Below the pieces are notes generated by a model, which saw only the letters and a list, made by a program, of their open reading frames with translations, did not search any database and was not told the DNA's origin. Of a stretch of DNA of 64,000 nucleotides, positions 44,536 through 54,567 are shown in pieces. Both the position numbers and the translations under genes were made by a program. Position 1 is the first letter of the stretch; every line of letters starts with the position of its first letter. This stretch comes from Sthenelais limicola (lineage: Eukaryota; Annelida; Polychaeta; Phyllodocida; Sigalionidae). The stretch covers positions 9,340,406 to 9,404,405 of the forward strand of contig OW804098.1 in assembly GCA_942159475.1 (NCBI GenBank), read 5' to 3'.

Positions 44536-44721
44536 TTGTCAGAGCTTCTAAGTGTCTTTTAGATCACTTTTGGATGGTGAAGGTGGCCACCATAAATTGC
44601 TTTCCTCACCTTTCCAACCACATTGCAGCAATATTAACACACTTTCAGTTCTTGATAATGGAAGCGGGAGCAGTTATGGGGGAATAAAGGGATCAGTATA
44701 TTGTCTTTAAATTCGGTATAT

Positions 44722-44956
44722 GGGTCAGATTTTCAGAAAATGTACAATTTGCAGCTCTACACATTTAGGAAATTCTCCTAAATTAGGCTGCAATTTTGTC
44801 AATACTAGGTAAATTCGAGTATATTCGGCATTGCATTGATTCTAGCAATCTGTTTGGTTAGGTTGAACTGTATTTTAAACTTTATTTTCGTCTGAAATTC
44901 GGGTCATTTGAGAATATTGGCGAAGTTGAATTGTACATTTTCTGAAAATGTGACCC
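44722..44956 (+). mobile_element. Family A MITE
   Basis: 235 bp, ATAT on both sides. Confidence 0.88.
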
Positions 44957-45142
44957 ATATGGATTTATGATTCAAACAACGCCAAAACACCAACATTGAA
45001 AGCATTCTCATCAATTTATGCCCTGTGAAAAAAAAAAAAAAAAAAAAAATCATTTGTACGATTTGTGGCTCATATTTCTCTAACACATCACATTTATTTT
45101 ATTTGAAGTATATCAACTTCAAACTGATGTTGTCGGTCACAT

Positions 45143-45385
45143 GGGTCAGATTTTGAGAAAATGTACAATTCAACTTCGCCAATCTTCTCAAAAACCCAAA
45201 TTTCAGACGGAAATCAATCAGATCAAAATACAGTTCAACCTAATATAAACCAAACAAATTGCTAGAATCAATGCAATGCTGGATATACTTGAGTTTACCT
45301 AGTATTGGCCAAATTTCAGCTTAATTTAGCAACATTTACTAAATGTGTACAGCTGCTAATTGTACATTTTCTGAAAATCTGACCC
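45143..45385 (-). mobile_element. Family A MITE private to D copy 2
   Basis: Both ends intact; copy 1 of duplication D has no MITE here, so this insertion is younger than the duplication. Confidence 0.85.
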
Positions 45386-45642
45386 ATACATACACGCCAC
45401 TGGCTTTACTGCCTGTGGAGCGGTCGTCCTAAACGCCTGTAATCATTGCCATGATCACAGGCCCTTTAACAGTCATACGCAATGAACAAATGTTTTTCAC
45501 AAGAAAATCCATGAATCATGATTATGTTGTAATTTGGAGCAATCTTAGAATTACCCAAGATGATGCTTCTCCACTTAAAGCTGCACTTTCTCAGTGAATG
45601 GCGGTCTAAAAACAATCATCTTATCGAATACATATTTCATAT

Positions 45643-45877
45643 GGTTCAGATTTTCAGAAAATGTACAATTGGCAGCTCTACACATTTACTAAATTCTGCT
45701 AAATGTGGCTAGAATTTGGCCAATAGTAGACAAATTCAAGTATATGCGGCATTGCATTGATTCTAGCAATATGTTTGGTTAGGTCAAACTGGATTTTGAA
45801 CAGTATTTTCATCTGAAAAATGGGTTATTTAAGAGAATTAGTGAAGGAGAATTGTACATTTTCTGAACATCTTACCC
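45643..45877 (+). mobile_element. Family A MITE shared by both D copies
   Basis: GGTTCAGATTTTCAG to CTGAACATCTTACCC; same position as 18808-19030. Confidence 0.8.
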
Positions 45878-46139
45878 ATACATATCGTCCCAAATGCCCT
45901 CTTCCGTCTTCATTTGATCAATAGCAATTATGTTCTGTTTATAGACCTTTAATGGCGGCACTCTGTAGGTGGTGCGGACAGTGGAAGGTTAAGGCAGTAG
46001 ACTCGGGTTAGCGGAGTAGGTGGTCCTCCTTAATCAATTACTCAGATACCGGTCCTTGTTAGGAAGGCCCTCCTTAATCAATTTCTCAGATAGCAGTCCT
46101 TTATTTGGAAGAAACTTGTTTTTTGTAAATCTGCATTCT

Positions 46140-46297
46140 TAACAGGACGACTCCACTAGAGAGACAAATGGCGACGACAAATTTTGTTGTTGCCCAATAA
46201 TTTGTTTTTTAAAATCTGCATTCTAAAGGGTGGTCTCCACTGGCTGTGATAAGCTCTGCGGTAAGCCTTGTGATGGTGTTGCAATGGTTCTATTGGG
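46140..46297. repeat. TTCCACTGG-type element ends
   Basis: Two ends are visible: CAGGACGACTCCACTAGAG (46144) and AGGGTGGTCTCCACTGGC (46224), each with its own short word set. Confidence 0.4.
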
Positions 46298-46426
46298 CAA
46301 TTAGGGCCTGAGGTTGTAGGGGGATCCGGGAGTCTGCGCGCTTAGGGACCAAACCAAGGCGGAATGCCAAGGTTTTTCCTGGGCACACGGACTCCCGGAC
46401 CCCGCTACAACCAAAGGATCTAATTG
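46298..46426. repeat. Family H variable-stem hairpin (H3)
   Basis: Outer arms CAATTAGGGCCTGAGGTTGT and ACAACCAAAGGATCTAATTG. Inner stem GATCCGGGAGTCTGCGC with GCACACGGACTCCCGGACC. Apex CCAAGGCGGAATGCCAAGG at 46354-46372. Same 3' flank TTTAGTCTCG as H1. Confidence 0.8.
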
Positions 46427-47020
46427 CTTTAGTCTCGCTTTGTTGGTACATGGTCCAGGCACCCACTCAGGTACAACCCGTTCCGCTCAAGAGTGTGATG
46501 TTAAGAAAGAGAAGGTGTGCTGTAAGTGGTAATCAAGTCTTGCTAAAACCAGAACTGTCAACACTGCCCCCATTTATCACTCACAAAAACAAAAACGCTT
46601 TTGGGACTATACAGGCTTCATTTCAAAGCATCTAAGTTCAAACAAACCCATACCAGTCTAGTTATAGCCTCTCTCACCCACTACTGGCAAAGAAAATGGT
46701 TTATTAGGTATCTGAAATGAGGAAAACATGATTTAAACTCCAACCAAACCATGCCCACAGCCCTCTCGCACTGCCTTTGGTCGATGCTGAGCCAGCACAG
46801 GCATCAGCCTTGATGACGTCAAAATCAAGGAGGATTGTGGGTAACATTCCCCAAAATGGTGGCGGCTACAAATCATGAATTGAGCCTATTTCAGACATTT
46901 CAAATGCTTCTATCAATGTTGTGATAGTTACTAGGGATATTTCTATACTACAGGAACGCTTTTATTTAATAAAAGAACCTATTCCAGTACCATTGTACTG
47001 AAGCTGTACTTCATTTTAAT
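46427..47020. other. Unrecognised spacer
   Basis: No exon supported. A second ATGGTGGCGGC YY1-like word lies at about 46856 with no coding frame attached. Confidence 0.4.
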
Positions 47021-47107
47021 CACATCTTTTCAAATACGATGGTATCTCAAAATGTTTTTTTTTAAAATTTTATGAGTAATGACTCATTTTTCTGTGAAAC
47101 ATGACAT
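47021..47107 (+). mobile_element. Family B right part only
   Basis: ATCTTTTCAAATACGATGGT through TTTCTGTGAAACATGACA. Confidence 0.65.
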
Positions 47108-47184
47108 ATATAACTCTCATTGCATTGCTGTACATAGCTTGATGCTTATTGCACCAACATCAACTATATATAACATGTGTACGC

Positions 47185-47433
47185 AGGTCAAGTCTTCAGA
47201 AAATATACAATTGGATTTCCCCAATACTCTCAAATAACCCACATTTAAGTCAAAAATCAGGTTCAAATACAGTTCAACATAATCAGACAGATTTTTTGAA
47301 TGAATATAGTATACAGTATACAGTACAGAATATACTCAGATATACTCAGTATTCATCATTTTTCACTCTAATTTAGCAGAATTTGAGAGATGTGTAGAAC
47401 ATTATATTGTGCATTTTCTATAAATCCGACCCA
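47185..47433 (-). mobile_element. Family A MITE, strongly diverged
   Basis: AGGTCAAGTCTTCAGAAAAT to a decayed right end; older subfamily like that at 59634. Confidence 0.65.
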
Positions 47434-47977
47434 CACACAGTAGCTACTACGCACACCACTGGTTTCTAAGTGCTCTCATACCAGTTACCGCTGCATTCTC
47501 AGCTCTTACAACGAAACCAATCTTACCAAATGTTTGAAATGGAGGTAACAGATTAAAATAAATAAGTTGGAAAACCTGGATGTAAGAGGGAAGAACTCAC
47601 AATAGACCATAAATGTGATGTGTTTCAGGAAAATGAGTCATAAGTCGCAAAAAATGGATTTTGAGATATCATCATATTTAAAAAGATGACATCAAGCCGA
47701 TTCTAATGATAGTAAACAGTCTAGTAATCTAATAAGTATTTTTAGATTTTAAGTTTGATATTTGTATTTTTGAATAAAAAAGTTAACTCGCCATCTCGCA
47801 ACACACTAGGTGGGGTGAGATGCGTGTAAAGGTAGGGGACACGTGACTAGCCCACCACGGTCTCGGTCTCGCGAGGGATACCAGAGCTCTTCCACTCACC
47901 TCTGATACCTCGACGGGTCAACACCACACTATACTTTGCTGAATTTTTTCTGACATCGTGTTGACTCGGATACTGTC

Positions 47978-49229
47978 ATGTCTGACAAAGACAAAGATAA
48001 GCACAAGCAAGTGCGTTTCTGCTGGGCTTGTGGTGTCAAGCACACCACACCTACTGGTAAGAAATGTCACATTTTGGCCAAGCAGTTTAAGGAAGAGGTG
48101 GGTTACAGGTCTAGCGACTGCGACGTGAGTCCTCCCCCTCCGCTGACGCCCGTTGGCAGCGGTTTGGGTTTTTGTGATTGGGCTTCCCTCAATGGCAGTG
48201 CTGGTAGAGGGCGAGGTGCAGGCAGAGGTACGACTGGTTTCATGGACCCTGGGCGGTCAACCTTTGGAGTGCCTTCAGGCAAGCTAGCTGTTGGCAGAAC
48301 GAGAGCTTCGAACAGAGTTGGTTTTGGCCGGGGCCGTAGCAGGCTATTGTCTGGTGAGAACGACCCTCAATTGGACCATTTGGTTGTGGGCTTACAAAAA
48401 GACATGTCGAAGCTGCAGGTAGACGTAACGAGCTCTACTGCTAAACTTAACTCCATAGAGAAGTTGCTATCTTCTATGACGCAGAAAAACCAGTTTGTCC
48501 CTCCACCTGTCACCGAGTCTAGTCAATCCGACCCTAGTCCCGAAGAGAGTGCCCCTGAGTCCTGACGGGGCCAAGGGAGGCAGGAGCCGTTCTTCCAGTT
48601 CTTCTGACTCCTCTTCGAGTGTGTCGTCCTCGTCGTCCTCTTCTTCAGGGCTTTCTTCTGTGACCAAGAGAAAAAGGACTAAGAAAGTTTACAAGACCAA
48701 GAGTAAAAGCGTGGCACGTAAGAAAATCTTTAAGTTGAAAAGGTTCCTGCCCCGGGAGGAGCGAACCAAATCTTTGACAATTGAACGGCTGTGGTTTTGC
48801 CACGACTCTCTGACTTTGGAAATGCTTAAAAAAGGTAAAAATGTACGTGGAATGCTTGAACACAGTATTTTTCTTGCCGAGAAGGCTAGCACCAAGGTAT
48901 ATCTGCCGAGTGGTATTTGTCGCTACGATGAAGGTGTGAGGGAGCGAGCAAGGGAGACCGGTCTAAAGGCCTACACGGCTGGGGACATGGGTCTCGCCAT
49001 GCGCTTCCTCTCTACCGAGTATGCGAGGGCTAAGACCCAGAATTTTTCTAACTCTAAGAAGGGAAAAGACTCTAAGTCGAATGCGCGTTTATATTGTTGG
49101 GCTTACAATAGAGACAAGTGCATGTCCTCAAACTGTTGATTTCCCCATGTATGTGGTACTTGTTTTGAAAGTTCTCATGTTATGAAGAACTGCCGTAACA
49201 GTTCGGCGGTTCAAGGTAATCAAGCGTAG
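47978..49229 (+). pseudogene. Gag-like gene of element 2, frameshifted
   Basis: Starts at ATG 47978. Residues 15-30 carry the same C-x2-C-x3-H-x7-C motif as element 1. A Gly/Arg-rich segment (about 70-125) and a heptad region (about 135-170) follow. Around 48550-48565 the frame shifts by +1 into the second part, which has a serine run, a basic KRKRTKKVYKTK stretch, a conserved Gag core, and the Cys/His cluster. The cluster is cut by TGA at 49137-49139; the frame then continues through HVC-x2-C to the TAG at 49227-49229. The TGA is one transition from an Arg CGA codon. Both defects look like decay; a programmed shift cannot be excluded from one copy. Confidence 0.75.
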
Positions 49230-51448
49230 GTCTCAGATCGGGGGGAAGCTTTTCATAGTGTTGACGATGATTCTTACCTTCAATCGCCATGTATCCAATA
49301 TAGTATGTGCGATCCATGCACAACAGATGTATCTGGTAGTTTTAACGCTTCCCCCAGGTCTGAAATTGCTAAGGTTTCTGTTTTATCGACAGATTTTGAT
49401 AGTTCTTTATGTTGTTTACCTTCGTCTCTGACATATGTCGGCCATTTTGGCGTGGTGGATTCTGGTCTTCCGGTCCACGAGTTATGTGTTCGAAATGAGT
49501 CTATAGTTTTTCCACCTGTTTATAGTTATAGTTATGGGATGTTGGATAGTTTCCCTTGGGTCCCAAATTATAATAGTAGTGACTCTTTGAGTTATATCGA
49601 TAGTTTTTGTTATTCGGTAGAGCCGGAAGAGGAGCTTGAACCGGAAGTTGTTTTTAGTAAACATGGCGGCCTTCGATGGCTGACAGTGATTGTTACCGAT
49701 AGTTTTTCTTCTGATTCTCCAAATGTAAGCTTCTGTACCCCCTACACGGACAGTGAACTTAAGGATCGGGAAGGTTATTTACCGATTGATTATGTTAAAA
49801 GCGTAAAAGTTTATAATTCTCAGTATCTTCACCTTAAAGATAGTTGTTACGCGGGGACATGTACTTGTGTTTATCTTCTCGACTGGGTGCCGACTCAGAT
49901 GAAGCCCTGCCGTTATGCTTGTATAGTAGACCAATGTGGTCACGACTTAGATAGTAATAGTTTCATACTTAATGGTATCTGCAGAGGTTTTAAAATAGTT
50001 GACCCTGATACTTGTTTACTTTATGATCTCCCTAATTATAGTTCGATTTTGGAGCCTTCGATGAGGTCTCAAATGTGTAAGACAGTCGCTCAGGAGCTAG
50101 CGGAGGGTAAGATTTCCATTAGTAAAGGTCACCCTAGTTGTATTCATGCTCTTGGGGCCATTAGACGTGCCGACGGTCGTTTGCGACCGATCACAGATTG
50201 CTCTCGTCCTTTAATCTCAGTCAATGATTGTATGGCCGATACGGCAGAAAAATTTTCTTTCATCAAAGTAGATGATGCAGTTAACATAGTTTGTAGTGGT
50301 GGCTTTGGTGCTATAGTTGATATTACAAATGCCTACCGTAGTATATGCATATATCCCCCGCATAGAAGGTACTTAGGTTTTCGTTGGCCTTGGGTAAAGG
50401 ATTCGGACACTGTATTCGAAGACAACTCTTTGTGTTTCGGTATTAAGTCGGCCCCTTTTATTTTTAACTCCATCACTGACTTTGTCTCGAGGGTTATGGA
50501 TAGTTTGGGGGTTAAATGTCTGAATTATTTGGATGATTTCTTTCTAGCAGGGGGGACCTTCGCACTCTGTTTAGAGAGACAACATCTTCTGATGTCAGTC
50601 TTGCGTTACTTGGGTTTTTTCATCAACTACAAGAAAGCAGTGAGTCCTTCCAACATACCTAGGTACTTAGGGGTTGATATTGATTTAGTGGGGATGCAAC
50701 TGCGTCTTCCAGAAGATAAGCTTGAGAGAACTAGGAATTTAGTTGCTTCTTTCTTAGATAGGAATACATGTAAACGCAAGGACTTGGAAAGGCTTACGGG
50801 TTTATTAGCCCATTGTTCAGTTTTAGTGAAGGGAGGTCGGACCTTTTGTCGCAGGTTGTATTCCCTTCTGCGGGCCTCACGTGGTAAGAGTATAGTTCAT
50901 TTATCAGAAGTCTATAAGACTGATCCATTTTGGTGGAATAGTTTCCTACATGTTTTTAATGGCAGGAGGAAGATGATAGTAGATATGGCCCCGACCTTGG
51001 TATTGTATACTGATTCATCCCTTTCGGGTTTTGGTGCAGTCTTTGAAGACGATTTTTTCTTTGGTACTTGGTCAGGTAGGACTGGTGCTTGTTCCCATGT
51101 ATGCCCAGCTCCTTTATGTGATGACTTAATTAATACAAATATTAACGCTGGGGTTCTTCCCTCCGGGATAGTAAGGTTGTAGTGTATACTGATAATACTC
51201 AGGTAGAACGAATGCTTATAACGGGCCGTAGTGTTAACATTAAAGCAATGAGTCTCTTACGAGAGCTATTTTGGTGCTGTGCTATTTTGAATATTACTAT
51301 TATTCCTAGAAGGGTCTCCTCTGAAGAAAATGTAACAGCTGACGCTCTGTCGAGAATTTTTTGTAAAAAAAATGGTAGTATGGGGTTTGGCCTTCCCCTT
51401 ATGTTTAATTTTTGTTGTGTTTTTAGCATCGCTGACGCAGCTACGTAG
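49230..51448 (+). pseudogene. RT-RNase H of element 2, RNase H deleted in part
   Basis: The frame opens after the TAG, in frame with Gag; an ATG is at 49305. Numbering from there: LRPITDCSRP (293-302), D339 in AIVDITNAY, and YLDD at 408-411, so the RT is intact. RNase H begins with LYTDSSLSGFG. The frame then breaks near 51155-51170: LINTNIN is joined out of frame to WGSSLRDSKVVVYTDNTQ, and the expected ELxxxxxAL helix with the catalytic Glu is missing. The remainder (TDN, TADALSR) continues in the 51182-51448 frame. RNase H is therefore inactive. Confidence 0.85.
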
Positions 51449-52373
51449 CAAATGTGAATATATACGTTCTTTGAGCTGGGCTCCCTCTACTTGGAAAACA
51501 AGACGCTCTCAATGGTCCAGGTTCTTCAATTTCTGTGATCAGTATAACTTAACCCCTTTACCTGCGTCAGTAGATGTAATGTGCCTTTATGTTACCTTTT
51601 TACCATCTTCTTTGAAATACTCTTCTATCACTAATTACATATCGGCCGTTTGGTCCCTTCACCAGTATTTTGATTTTGATGTACCAGCAAAGGGGTCATT
51701 TTATCTAAAATGTACATTAAGAGGAGCCCGCAGGCTGTTGGGTGACTTTGTAAGGCAATCAGACCCTTTGCTGCCCGAAGATTTAGTACTTTTGTATAAT
51801 TTTCTTGACCTCTCTCTATCTAAGGACCTCGTATTCTGGTCAGCTGTATGTCTGGCGTTCAGGTGTCTCCTCAGGAAATCGCATTTTACTTACTCTGTAC
51901 ATATGCTGAGGTGGAGAGACGTAGTATTCACCTCTTATGGTTTCCTCCTTACCATTAATAGTTCTAAAACTATCCAATTTTCAGAAAGAGTTGTAAAGAT
52001 ACCAGTGGTTTGTGCACCTCTTTCTAAGTTATGCCCTGTGCGTTGGCTGAAGCATTACTTCAGGAGGGTGAGGTTGTCCCCGGAGGACTATTTATTTTTA
52101 TCTGGTCCGGGGAGACGTCCGTTAACTTATGGTTTTTTCGCTAAAAAACTTGCCATGTTAATTAAGGCAGCAGGTCTTCAGGGCAACTTCACGTCTCACA
52201 GCTTACGACGTGGTTGTGCCACTTATTTGTCACGACTTGGTTTACCTTTATACGACATAAAAACCTATGGGGACTGGAAGTCCCTTAGTGTTCTCTTATA
52301 TTTGTCGAGTGACGTGACGACTCGTTTGTCTAAGGACGAGTCAGTAGCACTCTATCTGAACTGTTTTTCTTGA
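51372..52373 (+). CDS. Tyrosine recombinase of element 2
   Basis: 333 codons as opened; homology to element 1 starts after the acceptor-like TTTTTAG at 51426. Catalytic residues R164, K199, H276-x-x-R279, W302 and Y310 are all present with the same H-R and W-Y spacing as element 1. Frame is +1 relative to RNase H, as in element 1. The first 20 or so residues (hydrophobic, from the RNase H overlap) are probably not part of the mature protein. Could still supply integration activity in trans. Confidence 0.88.
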   Translation: MVVWGLAFPLCLIFVVFLASLTQLRSKCEYIRSLSWAPSTWKTRRSQWSRFFNFCDQYNLTPLPASVDVMCLYVTFLPSSLKYSSITNYISAVWSLHQYFDFDVPAKGSFYLKCTLRGARRLLGDFVRQSDPLLPEDLVLLYNFLDLSLSKDLVFWSAVCLAFRCLLRKSHFTYSVHMLRWRDVVFTSYGFLLTINSSKTIQFSERVVKIPVVCAPLSKLCPVRWLKHYFRRVRLSPEDYLFLSGPGRRPLTYGFFAKKLAMLIKAAGLQGNFTSHSLRRGCATYLSRLGLPLYDIKTYGDWKSLSVLLYLSSDVTTRLSKDESVALYLNCFS

Positions 52374-52446
52374 TTATCTCGATGTTATTCACTGATTTTG
52401 TGTTATCCATTTCGATGTTTAAATTTTTTCCTGTGGCTGGGGGGTT

Positions 52447-52808
52447 GGGAGCTTAGGCAAGCCCTAAGATTTCTCGCAGCCCACAACGTTTCTTATATCT
52501 TATGTCTTGCTAGAGCCAGCCACAGTAGTTTTACTCGCCATCTCGCAACACACTAGGTGGGGTGAGATGCGTGTAAAGGTAGGGGACACGTGACTAGCCC
52601 ACCACGGTCTCGGTCTCGCGAGGGATACCAGAGCTCTTCCACTCACCTCTGATACCTCGACGGGTCAACACCACACTATACTTTGCTGAATTTTTTCTTT
52701 GTTATGTTTATTGAATAAAAGGGAGCTTAGGCAAGCCCTAAGATTTCTCGCAGCCCACAACGTTTCTTATATCTTATGTCTTGCTAGAGCCAGCCACAGT
52801 AGTTTTAC
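52447..52808 (+). repeat. Split direct repeats B1-A2-B2 of element 2
   Basis: B1 and B2 read GGGAGCTTAGGCAAGCCCTA...CACAGTAGTTTTAC. A2 lies between and ends before TATTGAATAAAAGG, a polyadenylation signal. Confidence 0.92.
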
Positions 52809-53034
52809 AATAGTTCTTGGGGGCAATAAACAGTAAAGTAACTAAATATACTCCATATGAGGACCTTTAAAACGAAAGGATATATTACATAGATTGTCCT
52901 GAAATTTGATACATCAATTGATATAGCTATAAGTGATAAACTCTCCAAAAATCAGAACATTCCAATGATGTGATCTTGTGAAAAAAACGCGTTGAAAAAT
53001 ATCAATTTTGCGACTTATGACTCATTTTCCTGAG

Positions 53035-53610
53035 AGAAATGTTCAGAAATGTAAAGAGATGTACATGGGATAATTAAGGTTGATTGGGCTTAATCTTGGG
53101 AGATTAGCTAACGTTATTCAGCTCAATGTAATTCCCTCATATGTCATTATATTTGAAAAAGCTTTTATAGTCGGAAGTGACGTCAAATAGGATGATTTTG
53201 ATAGGATTATAATGTTCATATTTCATTTCAATGCAAATCAAAAAGACAACGATATGATTTCCATATACCAGTGAACTCCTGTGAACTGACATAGCACATG
53301 CTAACAGTGTCAGGCCGTATTGCTGATGGCTGTAGAGTGTAGGGGATTATGGCTGTGGTTCTATTTGGAATTAGATTGCCATTGGGTCAGGGAAACACCC
53401 GCAAAATGTTTTTACCATCCTCTGAACACAGGACTGTCTTTCCTTTCACTTACTCTTTCAGACACACTGCAACATCTGGAGTATTTTTCGGGGATTTATG
53501 AATAATTGGGTCAGATTTGTTATGTAAACCACACGTTGCAAAGGCCCTCCTACTGTCGTCGACCTTAGGGAGTAGTATTGTTACCTTTGCCTATCTCTAT
53601 ATTAATAAAA
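53035..53610. other. Unrecognised spacer with a family A tip
   Basis: GGGTCAGATTTGT at 53508-53520 is a lone family A end; nothing else recognised. Confidence 0.4.
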
Positions 53611-53646
53611 TGGAGAGGGGCGGGGGGGGGGGGGGGGGGGGGGGGA
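53611..53646 (+). repeat. Poly-G run
   Basis: Over 25 consecutive G with one or two breaks; length is likely unreliable in any assembly. Confidence 0.9.
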
Positions 53647-53815
53647 GGGAATGGGAGGCAACAACAATACAACAGTAACAAAAAAACATCTTAACAGGTT
53701 CCCATTTGACGTATGAATGTTAATACAGATACTAACTTACAGAGACAACTTGAAAGAGAAAGATGGAGAGGGAACAAGGAGAGTGGGAAGATGTGGGCCC
53801 CACTGTCCCACTATA

Positions 53816-53847
53816 GCAAATACCCGTGCGAAGCACAGGTATTTGCA
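53816..53847. repeat. Hairpin GCAAATACCCGTGC / GCACAGGTATTTGC
   Basis: 14-bp arms with a GAA loop, preceded by ACTATA. Resembles the ACTAGCAAAGTACCCGTCC hairpin at 13798 in layout but has a different stem. Confidence 0.7.
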
Positions 53848-53988
53848 AATCCCCTACTACCATGTCAGTTGCATTAAGTTAAAGAGATGAGTCACACACA
53901 GTGCGTGTTCTGGCCGGAGAAACAGCTAACAATGGCGAATCCAATCTATTTAGAGTGTCCAATTTGAGGCAGAGAGTAATCACTATTT

Positions 53989-54232
53989 GGGTCAGATTTT
54001 CTTTAAATGTACAATTGGCAGCTCTACATATTTAGTAAATTCAGCTAACTTCTGCTAAAAAATGATACATTTGGGGTATATCTGAGTATATTTGGTATCG
54101 CTTTAATGGTATTGTTTTAAAGTATCAATTCTGTTATGTTAAACTACATTTTGAAGCTGATTTTTGTCTTAAATGTGGGTTATTTGAGAGGATTGGTGAT
54201 GGCGAATTGTGCACTTTCGCAAAATCTGACTC
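53989..54232 (+). mobile_element. Family A MITE
   Basis: 244 bp, ATTT on both sides; interior with small duplications. Confidence 0.82.
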
Positions 54233-54332
54233 ATTTATTCAATATCCAAATCTTTCCTGAGTAATTAAAGGTAGAAGTCCAGCAGAGAAGTGCAACTTAT
54301 TATTTCCGTTTAGTCATAGAAAAACATTATGT

Positions 54333-54567
54333 GGGTCAGATTTTCAGAAAATGTACAATTGGCAGCTCTACACATTTAGGAAATTCTCCTAAATTAAGCT
54401 GAAAAATGATGAATACCAGGAATATCTGAGTATATTTGGTATCGCATTGATTTAAAGTATCAGTTCTGTTATGTTAAACTGCATTTTGAAGCTGATTTTT
54501 GTCTTAAATGTGGTTTATTTAAGAGGATTGGTGAAGGTAAATTGTACATTTTCTGAAAATCTGACCC
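54333..54567 (+). mobile_element. Family A MITE
   Basis: 235 bp with perfect ends and ATGT on both sides. Confidence 0.9.

Larger units (their letters stand above)
45048..46050 (+). repeat. Dispersed duplication D, copy 2
   Basis: Homologous to 18476-19200, plus one additional family A MITE (45143-45385) absent from copy 1. Confidence 0.8.
47786..52808 (+). mobile_element. DIRS-order retrotransposon 2 (Ngaro/PAT-like)
   Basis: A 5.0-kb element with split direct repeats: A1 47786-47951 and A2 52533-52698 (166 bp, identical by eye), B1 52447-52534 and B2 52721-52808 (88 bp, identical). The order A1-ORFs-B1-A2-B2 is diagnostic. Identical repeats point to recent insertion, yet the ORFs carry a frameshift, a stop and a deletion, so it was probably mobilised in trans. 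The dinucleotide AC is present at both junctions and once at the empty site. Confidence 0.92.
47614..53034 (-). mobile_element. Family B MITE split by DIRS-order element 2
   Basis: The left part ends AAAAAAGTTAAC; the right part resumes AATAGTTCTTGGGGGCAATA. The uninterrupted copy at 55049-55454 shows the same sequence joined. The right tip is lost after TTTTCCTGA. Confidence 0.9.

Noticed and set aside
48540..48570. Programmed +1 frameshift in Gag of element 2
   Set aside because: The same gene has a premature stop and pol has a deletion; element 1 needs no such shift, so decay is simpler.
48467..48895. Minus-strand acidic and other frames over the Gag of element 2
   Set aside because: Antisense shadows of the serine-rich and basic Gag segment.
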